Assembly (NCBI GenBank): GCA_039030075.1
Contig: JBCCEW010000013.1
Span: 1 to 64,000, forward strand
From: Myxococcota bacterium
Lineage (GTDB): Bacteria; Myxococcota_A; UBA9160; SMWR01
Reading direction: 5' to 3'
DNA length: 64,000 nt
In this document: positions 36,742 through 45,642 of the stretch, in pieces
Numbering within the stretch: position 1 is the stretch's first letter
Layout of the letters: each line of letters starts with the position of its first letter
Made by a program: the position numbers and the translations under genes
The notes under the pieces: generated by a model
What the model was told of the DNA's origin: nothing
The model's database searches: none
What the model saw: the letters and a program-made list of their open reading frames with translations, nothing else

Positions 36742-38595
36742 TCAGCGCCGCGTCCCCTCTTGGCGTGCGTAGTCGGGATCCGGGACGCCACGCGGGTCCA
36801 GCCGCAAGAGCCGCGGCGTGCCTCCTTCGATCTGCCAGGTCGGTTGGTTGGAGTTCGAGGTCCAGACCCGACCTTCGTCGTCGAAGTCGATCTCGCGGGT
36901 GTACGTGACACGGGTCGGGAGGGGGAAGACCGTGAAAGTCTCGGTCTCGGGGACGAAGCGGATCAGCGTGTCGCTGTTGGTGCCGCAGATCCACACGTCC
37001 CCGCTCGGCCGATGGACGTGGAGCGCGTAGGGCGTCTCGGTTCCGGCCGGCTCGATCGGCAAGGGGTACTCGCGGAACTCCCGGGTCTCGGGGTCGAAGC
37101 GCGCGAGCACCCCCGAGGAGAAACCGGGGATCCAGAGCATGCCCTCGTCGTCGAACCGCAGCCGCCGCGGTGCCGTGAACGGCGTCTCGACCATCTCGAT
37201 CGCAAAGCTGTCGGGATCGATGCGTCCGATCCGGTGCTCGTTCAGCTGGCTGAACCAGACCGCCCCGTTCGGCGCGACGTCGATGCCGTAGGGAATCGGC
37301 GCCGTGAACCCATCGCCGTCGGCCGCCGTGCCTCGCAGATCGACGTGGCGCCCGATCCAGAGGGCCAGCGGCATCATACGCATGGCGAAGGCCTGGCCGA
37401 AGGTCCGCGCCGGGAGACGGAGCTCGCGTCGCTCCTCGGTGTGGGGGTCGTACATGCCGAGGTGGTTCGAGGCGGCGATCGTGTACCAGATGCGTCCGCG
37501 CAGATCGAAGCGCAGCGTGTGCGGGTAGAAGCCCTCTTCGAGCGTGACCGTCGTGAACGTCTCGGTCTCGACATCGAAGCGCGCCAGCTGGTTGCCCAGT
37601 GCGAGGGTGATCCAGACGTTGCCATCCGGCGCCACCTGCAACGAGTGGGGCCCGACGTGCGCATTGGCGTTCGGCACCATCGGCGGCCCCGCGCTGGCGA
37701 ACACACCGCCCAGCGGCAGGTCTCCGTGCGGAATCGACCAGGCTTCACGGGCCCCGGTCTCGGGCGTGAGCCGGTAGAGCTGGTCCTGGGTCATGTCGAC
37801 CGAGTAGATCCGCCCGTCCGGGTGCACGAGCATGTCGTGCTGCATGGACGCACGACCGCCGAGGTCCCATTCCTCGACCACCGCCTTGCGCACCTCGGAC
37901 GGCGGCGGGGGCGCGAAGCCAGGCTCGCCCACGCCGAGCGCGGCTGCCGCGTGGTTCGGATCGTAGGCCTCGTTCAGCAGCGCCGGAAGCTTCTCGCGGA
38001 GATCGCGGCTGAGGAGGCCCCCCATGCGACCCATCAGATGCAGGATCTTCCGCCACTCTTCCGGGTCGCGTTGGCGGCGGGTCGCCCAGTTGCCCTGCTG
38101 GTGGCAGTAGGTGCACTGGCGCACGAACTCTTCCCGCTCGTCCGGGTCGTCGAGCCGCGCGAGCAGCAGGTCGAACCAGCGGTTCGCCGGAAGCTGAGCC
38201 GCGACCTCGAGGGGATCCTCGGTCGGCGAAACATCGAGCCGCAGCCACTGTCCGTCCTCGAGCGGGATGTCCTCGCGACGCACGGTGTTCCAGCCGATGC
38301 GGCGCGCGATCACGGTGGTCGGGCCTGCGCCCGCGAGGGGCGGCGTCTGGAAGATCCCCCGCTCGTCTGTGAACACGCTCACCCGGTGCGCCGGCGTGCC
38401 GCGTTGGAAGGTTACGATCGCACCGACGACCGGCTGCTTCCCAGGGCCGAGCACGGCGCCCCGAATGCCCTCCGCAGCACCGGCGGGCGCGCTCTGCGCG
38501 AGCATCCCGACCACGAGCCCGGATAGAATCGCCGCCGCCCTCGCGCTGATGCGTCCGGGCGCGTCGCTGCGCCCGCTGCGAACGGAGACGTCCAT
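36742..38595 (-). CDS. Three-domain protein: carboxypeptidase-regulatory-like, c-type haem, Vgb-like beta-propeller
   Basis: This 617-aa exported protein (signal peptide about 1-41) has three parts. Residues 43-125 are carboxypeptidase-regulatory-like beta-sandwich. Residues 150-215 hold CTYCH (161-165), a CxxCH haem c site, with Met188 or Met191 as possible distal ligand. Residues 235-600 form a beta-propeller like streptogramin lyase (Vgb), with repeats such as PDGRIYSVD, PDGNVWIT and PSGDVWICG. The lyase activity itself is not shown. The ATG has a good purine-rich Shine-Dalgarno sequence. It is co-directional with a PQQ dehydrogenase 19 bp downstream. Confidence 0.8.
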   Translation of the reverse strand: MDVSVRSGRSDAPGRISARAAAILSGLVVGMLAQSAPAGAAEGIRGAVLGPGKQPVVGAIVTFQRGTPAHRVSVFTDERGIFQTPPLAGAGPTTVIARRIGWNTVRREDIPLEDGQWLRLDVSPTEDPLEVAAQLPANRWFDLLLARLDDPDEREEFVRQCTYCHQQGNWATRRQRDPEEWRKILHLMGRMGGLLSRDLREKLPALLNEAYDPNHAAAALGVGEPGFAPPPPSEVRKAVVEEWDLGGRASMQHDMLVHPDGRIYSVDMTQDQLYRLTPETGAREAWSIPHGDLPLGGVFASAGPPMVPNANAHVGPHSLQVAPDGNVWITLALGNQLARFDVETETFTTVTLEEGFYPHTLRFDLRGRIWYTIAASNHLGMYDPHTEERRELRLPARTFGQAFAMRMMPLALWIGRHVDLRGTAADGDGFTAPIPYGIDVAPNGAVWFSQLNEHRIGRIDPDSFAIEMVETPFTAPRRLRFDDEGMLWIPGFSSGVLARFDPETREFREYPLPIEPAGTETPYALHVHRPSGDVWICGTNSDTLIRFVPETETFTVFPLPTRVTYTREIDFDDEGRVWTSNSNQPTWQIEGGTPRLLRLDPRGVPDPDYARQEGTRR

Positions 38596-39127
38596 GGCTT
38601 CCTCTCCTGACCGACCCGAGCACGCTGACCGACCCGAACCCGCCGATCGATCCCGACGCGATGCTATCGCCGCCCTCTGGGTCCTGCCGCTGGCCTGGGC
38701 CTGCGCGTCCACCCCGGCCCCGCCCCCCGACCTCGCAGTCGACGCCCCCCGCGATGCCACCACGCTCCAGGTGTCCCTGGTCTTCGGGCCCGACGCCGAC
38801 CTCGATCTCTACGTGACGGGCCCCTCGGAAGAGACCGTCTACTACGCGAACACTCCCGCCCGTGATCGCGGTCACCTCGACGCCGACCGCCGCTGCGATG
38901 CGCCCGCACCTCGGATCGAGACGATCTCCTTCCCGGCTGCGGTCGCCGGCCGCTACCGGGTGGGAATCGACTATCCCGAAGACTGCGACGACGGGCGGCG
39001 CAACGTCCCCTACCAACTCGTGTGGCACGCACCGGGTGCCGAACCGCGCGGGCAGGACGGCGTCGCCCGCTTCGGTCGCTTCGACTCACGGGTCGTCGAG
39101 ATCGACGTCGGCGACACCGGCCCCTGA
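38594..39127 (+). CDS. DUF2135-like exported protein
   Basis: This 177-aa protein has an N-terminal DRSRRDAIAALWVLPLAWAC, a signal with a twin-arginine pair and a possible lipidated Cys39. The mature part carries GPDADLDLYVTGPS and GRYRVGIDYPEDC, as in DUF2135 (YfaP-like) domains of unknown function. The ATG at 38594 shares the CATG with the divergent haem/propeller gene, so the two coding regions overlap by two bases. GGAG lies six bases upstream, inside the other gene. Start reliability is good because no later start fits. Confidence 0.7.
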   Translation: MASSPDRPEHADRPEPADRSRRDAIAALWVLPLAWACASTPAPPPDLAVDAPRDATTLQVSLVFGPDADLDLYVTGPSEETVYYANTPARDRGHLDADRRCDAPAPRIETISFPAAVAGRYRVGIDYPEDCDDGRRNVPYQLVWHAPGAEPRGQDGVARFGRFDSRVVEIDVGDTGP

Positions 39128-39179
39128 CGGCGAAGCGCGGGATGGCTACCCGTCTCCCCCACGCGGGAGGGACAGACTC

Positions 39180-41213
39180 ATGGCCAGAAACGCATCGGTG
39201 GCCAGAAGCGCACTCGCCTGGATCGGTTTCGCAGTGGGGATGCTCGGTTGCGCGGCACTCGCGCTCACCCTCTACCTGTGGTTCGGAGACTGGCCGCGGG
39301 CGACCCGAGACACCGTCGACTACCTGCGGTCGGTGGCCGCCACCGAGGACGAGCCCCCCGAACCGCTGGTCATGCATCCCGGCGGCCGCCGACACACGAA
39401 GCTGTCGGGCACCTGGCAGCGCGTCGTCGACCCCGGGAACTTTCCGCTCGCGGATCTGGCCGGCTGGTTGCCCCGGGAAACGCGACCCACCTCGCCCGCT
39501 GATCTCGTCGAGGCGGCCTTCGATCCGACCCAGACGCTCGCCGTCCCGGGCGACTGGAACAGCCAGGCCCCGGAGCTCTTCCACTATCAGGGCGCGGTCT
39601 GGTATCGCCGCAGGTTCGAGGCGACGCCGTCTCCCGAAGTCCGGCACGTGCTCTATTTCGGCGCCGCGAACTACGCCGCCTCCGTCTATCTGAACCACCG
39701 ACGCGTAGCGGTCCATCGCGGCGGCTTCACGCCCTTCAACGTCGACGTCAGCGAGCACCTCCGCCCGGGTGAGAACGTCGTGATCGTGCGCGTCGACAGC
39801 CGGGTCGGCGCCCTCGACGTGCCGACGGCGTCGACCGACTGGTTCTCCTACGGCGGCCTCACCCGTGACGTCCAGCTTCTCGAACTGCCCCGCACCTATC
39901 TGCGGCACTATCGCGTTGCCCTCCGCGAGGACGAGAGCGGCATTCGCGCCGAGTTTCGCCTGGCGGGCGATCCCGTCGGGGGACAGCCGGTTCGACTCGA
40001 GATCCCCGAGCTCGGGGTCGTGGCCACGGCGACGTCCAACGTCGCTGGCGACGCGGTGGTCTCGGTCGATGCAGCCCCGGAACGCTGGTCGCCCGAGAAC
40101 CCGCGGCTCTACGAGGTCTTGCTCCAGGCGGGGAAGGACGCAGTGCGCGAGGAGATCGGCTTCCGGAGCTTCCGGGTCGAAGGCCGCGACCTCTTGCTCA
40201 ACGGAGAGCCGGTCTTCCTGCGAGGGATCGCGCTCCACGAGGAGGCGCCCGGCGGCGGCCGCGCCCACGGCGAGGCCGACGCGAAGACCCTGCTCGGGTG
40301 GGCGAAGGAGCTGCACTGCAACTTCGTGCGCCTGGCCCACTATCCCCATGACGCCGCCACGGTCCGACTCGCCGACCGCCTCGGTCTCCTCGTCTGGGAA
40401 GAGATCCCGGTCTACTGGAACATCGCCTTCGAGGAACCCGCAACGCTGGCGCTCGCGAAGCAACAGCTCGGCGAGCTGATCGAGCGCGACGTGAACCGCG
40501 CGTCGGTGGTGTTGTGGTCGATCGCCAACGAGACACCCGCCGGTGACGCACGCAACGCCTTCCTGGCCGAGCTCGCCGCCCACGCCCGGGCACTCGACCC
40601 GAGTCGACCGGTCACCGCCGCGCTGCTCTCCGGGCCGGAGTTCCTCCGCCCGTTCCTCACGGACGCCGGCCTCGCCCTGGCGACGGGCATCGCGAACGAG
40701 GAATGGGAGCTTCCGCTCGAGGATCCGCTGGCCGAGATCGTCGACGTCGCCGCGCTCAACGAATACTTCGGCTGGTACTACACGAGTCTGCTCGCGGCCG
40801 TCACGCCCTTCGAAGCCCAACGCGTGCGCCGCACGGTGCTCGAGCACCTGCCGCGGCTGCGTTTCACGCTGGCGGCCGAGAAACCGCTGATCGTCAGCGA
40901 ACTCGGCGCCGGCGCGCTCGCGGGCCGTCGCGCCGATCCCGAGTCCCTCGCGGTGTTCAGCGAAGACCTGCAGGCTCGGGTCTACGAACGCCAGATCGCC
41001 ATGCTCGAGCGCCAGAGCATCGTCCGCGGCGTCTCGCCCTGGGTGCTGATGGACTTCCGCTCGCCGATGCGACTCCTGCCCGGCGTGCAGGACTTCTGGA
41101 ACCGCAAAGGACTGATCTCGGATGCGGGGGAGCGGAAGCTGGCCTTCGGCGTGCTTCGCGACTGGTACCAGCAGCTCGAGGCCGAAGCGCGCGCGCCCAC
41201 CGCGACGCCCTGA
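39180..41213 (+). CDS. Glycoside hydrolase family 2, membrane-anchored (beta-glucuronidase/galactosidase-like)
   Basis: This 677-aa protein has one N-terminal membrane segment (about 13-36) and the GH2 three-domain layout: sugar-binding jelly roll (PGDWNSQ, then WYRRRFE), immunoglobulin-like domain, and TIM barrel. The acid/base Glu451 (SIANET) and nucleophile Glu574 (VSELGAG) are visible. The family hydrolyses beta-glucuronides, galactosides or mannosides; the substrate is unknown. The ATG is preceded by GGGAGG nine bases upstream. It follows the DUF2135-like gene by 52 bp. Confidence 0.87.
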   Translation: MARNASVARSALAWIGFAVGMLGCAALALTLYLWFGDWPRATRDTVDYLRSVAATEDEPPEPLVMHPGGRRHTKLSGTWQRVVDPGNFPLADLAGWLPRETRPTSPADLVEAAFDPTQTLAVPGDWNSQAPELFHYQGAVWYRRRFEATPSPEVRHVLYFGAANYAASVYLNHRRVAVHRGGFTPFNVDVSEHLRPGENVVIVRVDSRVGALDVPTASTDWFSYGGLTRDVQLLELPRTYLRHYRVALREDESGIRAEFRLAGDPVGGQPVRLEIPELGVVATATSNVAGDAVVSVDAAPERWSPENPRLYEVLLQAGKDAVREEIGFRSFRVEGRDLLLNGEPVFLRGIALHEEAPGGGRAHGEADAKTLLGWAKELHCNFVRLAHYPHDAATVRLADRLGLLVWEEIPVYWNIAFEEPATLALAKQQLGELIERDVNRASVVLWSIANETPAGDARNAFLAELAAHARALDPSRPVTAALLSGPEFLRPFLTDAGLALATGIANEEWELPLEDPLAEIVDVAALNEYFGWYYTSLLAAVTPFEAQRVRRTVLEHLPRLRFTLAAEKPLIVSELGAGALAGRRADPESLAVFSEDLQARVYERQIAMLERQSIVRGVSPWVLMDFRSPMRLLPGVQDFWNRKGLISDAGERKLAFGVLRDWYQQLEAEARAPTATP

Positions 41214-41262
41214 CCCGCCTCCCATTGCAGACGCGCCACCCCATGGTCGTCCCGCGACCCGG

Positions 41263-41268
41263 TAGGAT
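41263..41268 (+). promoter_or_regulatory. Predicted -10 box (TAGGAT), leaderless
   Basis: TAGGAT ends six bases before the ATG of the ankyrin gene at 41275, with no Shine-Dalgarno sequence. Confidence 0.45.
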
Positions 41269-41274
41269 GTTCCC

Positions 41275-41949
41275 ATGTCCGACCCGACCCTCTTCGACCA
41301 GCTCGGCTCCCTCTCGCCCGACGACCTCGTCGCCGCCGTCGCGAAAGCCGACACCCACCCGAGTCGGATCTTCAACCCGGCGGGTACCAGCCTGGTGCTC
41401 ACCTGCGTGTTCGCCGGCCTGGGTGAGCACGCCGAGGCCCTGCGCGTGCGCTGGCCCGACCTCTCGCTTCACGACGCCGCGACCCTCGGTGACACCGAAC
41501 GCGTCCGTGCCCTGCTCGCGATCCCGACCGACGCCCTCGATTGTCTCTCCCCCGACGGCTGGACGGCGCTGCACCTCGCCGCGCACCTCGGACACACGGA
41601 GATCGTCGGGGCACTGCTCGAGGCCGGGGCGCAGACCACGATCCAGTCTCGCGCCTTCGAACAGAACCTCCCGCTGCACGCGGCCTGCGCGGGACGCTCG
41701 GAAGACGGGGTCGCGCTGCTGGCGGAGCGCACGCCCGAGCTCGACGTCCGTGTCGCCGAGGGTTTCACCGCGCTGATGGAAGCCGCGTATCAGGGGCTAC
41801 CGAACGCCGTCGAGACGCTGCTCCGCCTCGGAGCGGATCCGCGGCTGCGCAACGATGCCGGACACGACGCCGCCGACCTCGCCCGGGAGGCCGGCCACAC
41901 GGCGTTGGCCGAGCACCTCACCGCCGAGGCGAAAGCGCTGGCGCGCTAG
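41275..41949 (+). CDS. Ankyrin repeat protein
   Basis: This 224-aa cytoplasmic protein has four ankyrin repeats, from about residue 62. The best is GWTALHLAAHLGHTEIVGALLEAGA; another is FTALMEAAYQGLPNAVETLL. Ankyrin repeats bind proteins, so no enzymatic role is implied. The first 60 residues match nothing I recognise. A TAGGAT box six bases before the ATG suggests a leaderless message. The stop overlaps that of the convergent GTPase gene by four bases. Confidence 0.88.
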   Translation: MSDPTLFDQLGSLSPDDLVAAVAKADTHPSRIFNPAGTSLVLTCVFAGLGEHAEALRVRWPDLSLHDAATLGDTERVRALLAIPTDALDCLSPDGWTALHLAAHLGHTEIVGALLEAGAQTTIQSRAFEQNLPLHAACAGRSEDGVALLAERTPELDVRVAEGFTALMEAAYQGLPNAVETLLRLGADPRLRNDAGHDAADLAREAGHTALAEHLTAEAKALAR

Positions 41950-43343
41950 ACGGCGGGCGCGTCGCCGTCCGCCACGATCGGCGTCAGGCAGATCGCCAGG
42001 TCTTCCTCGTGCTCCTCGCCCGAACGCAGGTCCCGGAAGAGCCGATCGAGTTCCTTGCGGCGCGCCGGATCGAGGCGCTCGATCCAGTTGTCCTCTTCGA
42101 GGTCCTCGTCGAGGCGTAGCGCACTGCGGTCGGCGTGGGTGCGCCCGGCGATGCGCGCGTGGTGGTAGAGCGCCCGCCCGAGGACGACGTAGGGGAAATT
42201 GAGGCTGTGGGCGGGACCGCAGCGGAGCAGCCGTCCACCGAGAGGCAGTTCGAGGACCCGGATGCGGGCGAGCCGGTGGCTCGACCACCACGCGCCGGCC
42301 CCACCGATCGCGGCGCCCACCAGGCTTCCCAGCAAGAGCGACGCCCCGCCCACGCCGATGTCGATCGCGCCACCGAGCACCGCGCCTCCCGCGGCCCCCG
42401 AGGCAATCAGCTGACGGCGGTTCAGTCCCCAGAAGTACCACTGGTCGGTGGAGAAGAGGTCCTGCTCGAGAAGTTCGAGCCCGCCCTCTTCCCGTTCGAT
42501 CTCGCGGTGGCCGTAGATCCGCTCGACCTCGCGTCGCCCGGCACGTTCGAGATCGCGCAGGGCATCCTTCCACTGATTCTCGAGGTTCGACTCGTAAAGT
42601 GTGGGATCGGCGTCGGATGCCAGCCGCTTCTCGACCGTGTGGGTGAGCATCCGCTGCACCAGCCCCGCGAGCGCCCGACCCACCCGGCGATGGTCGCGAC
42701 CGCGCTCTTCTGCCAGCACCTCCACGGCCGCATCCAGGGGACGGCGCCAATCCTCGACCAGCTGCCCGAAGCCACGCAAGAGCTCGAGGCGGGCTTCGAA
42801 GGGCGCTTCGAGCGCGTCGAACACGCGCACGATCTTGAAGTACTGCTGCAGGGCGGCGCGCCAATCTTCGACGTAGGCGTCGCTGTCGATCGGGTTGATG
42901 AGCGCCATGCTGGGTTGGCCCGTCCAGCGCAGGATCTCCATCTCGGCCTCGTACTCGGGCCCATAGGGCACGGACCCGTCGACCACGTAGAGAATGCCCG
43001 CGCCTTCGAGGAGCGGTGCCAGCAGCTCGCACTCGTCGTCGAACTGACCGGTCCCCTGGTGCTCGGCGACGAACTGGGCGACGACTTCGCGGTGGGCACC
43101 GGCGTGGGTCTCACGTTGTCGCATCCAGGCCAGGACCCGGCGCGCCCGCTGGAAGCCCGGCGTGTCGACGAGCACGTACTGCACCTCGCCATCCACGCGC
43201 ATCGGGTACGCCTGGCGCGCGATCGTCGTACCCGGGTCGGGCGCGACGCGCACCGAGTCGTCGTGGGCCAGCGTCGCCACGATGCTCGACTTCCCCTTGT
43301 TCGGGTGTCCGACAACGGCGAAGGTGGGGATCCGACTGATCAC
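41946..43343 (-). CDS. GTPase with DUF3482 C-terminal domain
   Basis: This 465-aa protein has a Ras-like GTPase domain with P-loop GHPNKGKS (12-19), DTPG at 60-63 and a degenerate G4 (NPID, 150-153). The second half carries a Gly/Ala-rich hydrophobic hairpin (about 310-350) that could insert in the membrane, within a DUF3482 domain. The GTP-dependent task is unknown. The GTG start is 16 bp after the stop of the DUF2868 gene; the two families are known to occur as neighbours. Function is inferred only from domains. Confidence 0.82.
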   Translation of the reverse strand: MISRIPTFAVVGHPNKGKSSIVATLAHDDSVRVAPDPGTTIARQAYPMRVDGEVQYVLVDTPGFQRARRVLAWMRQRETHAGAHREVVAQFVAEHQGTGQFDDECELLAPLLEGAGILYVVDGSVPYGPEYEAEMEILRWTGQPSMALINPIDSDAYVEDWRAALQQYFKIVRVFDALEAPFEARLELLRGFGQLVEDWRRPLDAAVEVLAEERGRDHRRVGRALAGLVQRMLTHTVEKRLASDADPTLYESNLENQWKDALRDLERAGRREVERIYGHREIEREEGGLELLEQDLFSTDQWYFWGLNRRQLIASGAAGGAVLGGAIDIGVGGASLLLGSLVGAAIGGAGAWWSSHRLARIRVLELPLGGRLLRCGPAHSLNFPYVVLGRALYHHARIAGRTHADRSALRLDEDLEEDNWIERLDPARRKELDRLFRDLRSGEEHEEDLAICLTPIVADGDAPAV

Positions 43344-43359
43344 GAGGCGCGCTCCCCCC

Positions 43360-44865
43360 TCATCTCGACCCTGCGATCACTTCGAGCCAGGGGTCGCCGG
43401 CGCGGTCGAGACGACGCACCCAGGTCTCGGCCATGCGACCCGTCGCGAAGCGAAAGCCGGGCGCATCCCCCTCGCTCGCCTCCACCGGTACGACCAGGAT
43501 GGGACGCCCGTCGCCGAGCGCCGCCCTCAGCTCGTCGAGCCAATCGAGCAGTTCGCCGAGGGGCGGCTCCCAGCCCTTGACCAGCAGGGTCGGTGCCGAC
43601 GCGTCGACCCCCAGCGCGGCAACGAGCTCGGCGTCGCCGAGTCGGCTGCCAGCACCGCCGTCGAGCACCTCGACCAGTTCGGCCCCGAGCGGTGTGAGCA
43701 GCACCCGAACGTCGGCTTCCGAGAGCGGGAGGCCCGACCACCGCACGGCCCGCAGCTGGGTCGGCCGCTCCTGGGGTGCGCGTGCCGGTGCCGGGCCCTC
43801 GGCCGCCGGGCGTCTCTCGGGGCGGTCGGCTCCCGTCGACACCCAGCGGGAGTCCAGCCGGTCGCGCAGCGCGGCGACGCCGGGCAGGTGTCGAAACGCC
43901 CGGTCGAGTGCGCGGGAACGCCGCCAGCTCACGAAGACCAGCGCCACGAGCCGGGGCAGTGCACCGTAGAGGGCCATCGCCGCGAGTACGAAGCGCCACC
44001 AGGCCGCCGAGTCGAGGGCGTCGATCACCAACCCGCCCTGGCCTCGGAAGTACTGGGTCTGCTCGACGAGGGCGAGGCTCGGCACGGCCTCGGGCCAGAG
44101 CGTCGACCAGGGGCGCGCGAGTGCGTCTGCGATGCGGTGCACCTCGGCAACGGACACGTCGAGGGTCGTCGACCAGCCGAAGGCCAGGTCACTGAAGGTC
44201 ACGAGCGCCGCCGCCGTCGCCCACGCCGCCGCGTGAAAAGACAGGGCGAACCACTGGGAGAGCGCCAACAGCGACCACTTCTGGACGTCGCCGTAGAGCC
44301 GCTGATGCCGCCGTGCGAGACCCGACGCACGTTCGAGCGCGTCGCGCTGGGCAGCCGGAAGCGCGCGGCGCAGCGCGGGCTGCCAGCGACCCGGGCTCGC
44401 CAACCGCAGCACGTCCTGCACCGCCGCCAGGCCGGGAACCCGACTCCGCCAGGTCTCGGGCAGAGCCAGGATCGCGGTCCCGATGAGCAGCACGGCCTGG
44501 AGGGCCACGAAGAACGCCAGCACCTGGACGACGTTCACCGGGTGGGTGCCGTCGTAGCGGAAGAATGCCAGGGCTGCGCCCACGCCGAGCGCACCACCGA
44601 CCCCGATCAACAGCGCGCGCAGGGTGCGCTCGGCACGCTGGGCTCGCTCGCCTGCGGTGGGATCGCTGCCGGTGCGGAGGCGATCGAGCCAGGCCTCGAC
44701 CCGCGCGGTCGCGTCGGCCACGTGATCGGCGAGCTCGCGACCGAGGGTGCGATCGCGCTCGCGGAGCGTCTCGGGCTCCAGCTGGTGATCGGCTTCGAGT
44801 CGGTCGGCGAGATCGACGACGCGGGCGAGGTCGACGCGCGGCAATGGCGTGGGCCCGGTCGGCAT
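43360..44865 (-). CDS. DUF2868 membrane protein
   Basis: This 501-aa protein has four hydrophobic segments, roughly at residues 83-103, 112-135, 203-230 and 290-312, and a C-terminal region (about 365-501) that is soluble and may be a P-loop-like or Rossmann-like domain, since it has WSGLPLSEADVRVLL and LVKGWEPP. DUF2868 proteins usually sit beside DUF3482 GTPases, as here. The ATG lies seven bases after a TACCCT box, suggesting leaderless start. Biochemical function unknown. Confidence 0.78.
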   Translation of the reverse strand: MPTGPTPLPRVDLARVVDLADRLEADHQLEPETLRERDRTLGRELADHVADATARVEAWLDRLRTGSDPTAGERAQRAERTLRALLIGVGGALGVGAALAFFRYDGTHPVNVVQVLAFFVALQAVLLIGTAILALPETWRSRVPGLAAVQDVLRLASPGRWQPALRRALPAAQRDALERASGLARRHQRLYGDVQKWSLLALSQWFALSFHAAAWATAAALVTFSDLAFGWSTTLDVSVAEVHRIADALARPWSTLWPEAVPSLALVEQTQYFRGQGGLVIDALDSAAWWRFVLAAMALYGALPRLVALVFVSWRRSRALDRAFRHLPGVAALRDRLDSRWVSTGADRPERRPAAEGPAPARAPQERPTQLRAVRWSGLPLSEADVRVLLTPLGAELVEVLDGGAGSRLGDAELVAALGVDASAPTLLVKGWEPPLGELLDWLDELRAALGDGRPILVVPVEASEGDAPGFRFATGRMAETWVRRLDRAGDPWLEVIAGSR

Positions 44866-44872
44866 CGGCGTC

Positions 44873-44878
44873 AGGGTA
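44873..44878 (-). promoter_or_regulatory. Predicted -10 box (TACCCT), leaderless
   Basis: TACCCT on the minus strand ends seven bases before the ATG of the DUF2868 gene. The MerR gene upstream ends at 44900, so the two transcription units are close. Confidence 0.45.
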
Positions 44879-44899
44879 GCGAGGCCGTCCCGGCCCGCG

Positions 44900-45286
44900 T
44901 CAAGCGTCGCGCAACGCCTTTCCGCAGTCCTCGAGGGTGGGACACTCGCAACCGTCGAGGGTCTCCAGCAGCCCCAGCATGCGCTGGGCCTCGGTGATGC
45001 GCCGCCCGAGCTCTTCGCGCTTCGTCGCCGTCAACGCCCGCCAGCGGGGCCCGGGCCCTGTGCGCCGCGAGAAGCCGCCGAGGAGTCGCTCGATCTCGAT
45101 CAAGGAAAACCCCGCGCTCTTCGCCAGCTCGATCACCGCGAGGCGATCCAGCACCGTATCGTCGAATACGCGCGCACCGCCCCGCCTGCCCGCGGCCGCC
45201 ACGAGACCGCGCTCTTCGTAGTACCGAATCGCCGAGGCGCGCAGTCCCGTCGCCCGGGCCACTTCGCCAATGCGCAGTTCGCTCAT
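44900..45286 (-). CDS. MerR-family regulator with a Cys-rich C-terminus
   Basis: This 128-aa protein has the MerR winged helix (RIGEVARATGLRASAIRYYEERGL), a dimerisation helix and a C-terminal CECPTLEDC. That element resembles the CxC-x5-C of the SoxR 2Fe-2S site but lacks SoxR's first Cys, so a thiol or metal signal is more likely than an intact iron-sulfur cluster. The ATG overlaps the stop of the lipoprotein-like gene upstream (ATGA), so both are coupled. The regulator may control that operon. Target operator not identified. Confidence 0.82.
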   Translation of the reverse strand: MSELRIGEVARATGLRASAIRYYEERGLVAAAGRRGGARVFDDTVLDRLAVIELAKSAGFSLIEIERLLGGFSRRTGPGPRWRALTATKREELGRRITEAQRMLGLLETLDGCECPTLEDCGKALRDA

Positions 45287-45642
45287 CCCGAATCTCCCGT
45301 GTGGTGGGGACGCGGGTCGATCGCCCAGAAGCTGCCGGGCAACGGCACGAAGCTCCGCCGCTCGGCCGACACGTGGTCCTGCGTGCGTGCCTCGAGGTGA
45401 ACACAGGTCCGCGGCACCGCGATCCAGCGCCGCTCGCCGGGCTGGAGTGGCGACGCGGTCAGCGTGCGGCCGGTCGTACCCTCGCAGGGGGTCGCACGGA
45501 TCTCGTCGACCGCGAACCCGGAGCGGTTCTCCACCTGGACCTCGACCGGCGCCGGATTCGAGGCGCAGGCCCAGGTCAGCGTGGCCACGAGCGCCGTAGC
45601 GTGCCCACTCCACCCTCTGCTTTGACTGGTTCGCGTCGACAC
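45283..45642 (-). CDS. Small lipoprotein-like exported protein
   Basis: This 119-aa protein starts with a signal whose Cys26 (LTWACASNPAP) could be lipidated, although the preceding residues are not a consensus lipobox. The mature part holds VQVENRSGFAVDEI and two further Cys residues. I recognise no family. A purine-rich AGAAGGGAC precedes the GTG start. Its stop overlaps the MerR start by ATGA, an unusual order with the regulator second. Signals sensed by the MerR protein might relate to the envelope. Confidence 0.6.
   Translation of the reverse strand: MSTRTSQSRGWSGHATALVATLTWACASNPAPVEVQVENRSGFAVDEIRATPCEGTTGRTLTASPLQPGERRWIAVPRTCVHLEARTQDHVSAERRSFVPLPGSFWAIDPRPHHTGDSG

Noticed and set aside
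36742-38595. Antibiotic (streptogramin) resistance gene
   Set aside because: The propeller resembles Vgb, but the protein also carries a haem site and a regulatory-like domain, is exported, and lies in a redox operon, so resistance is not the likely role.
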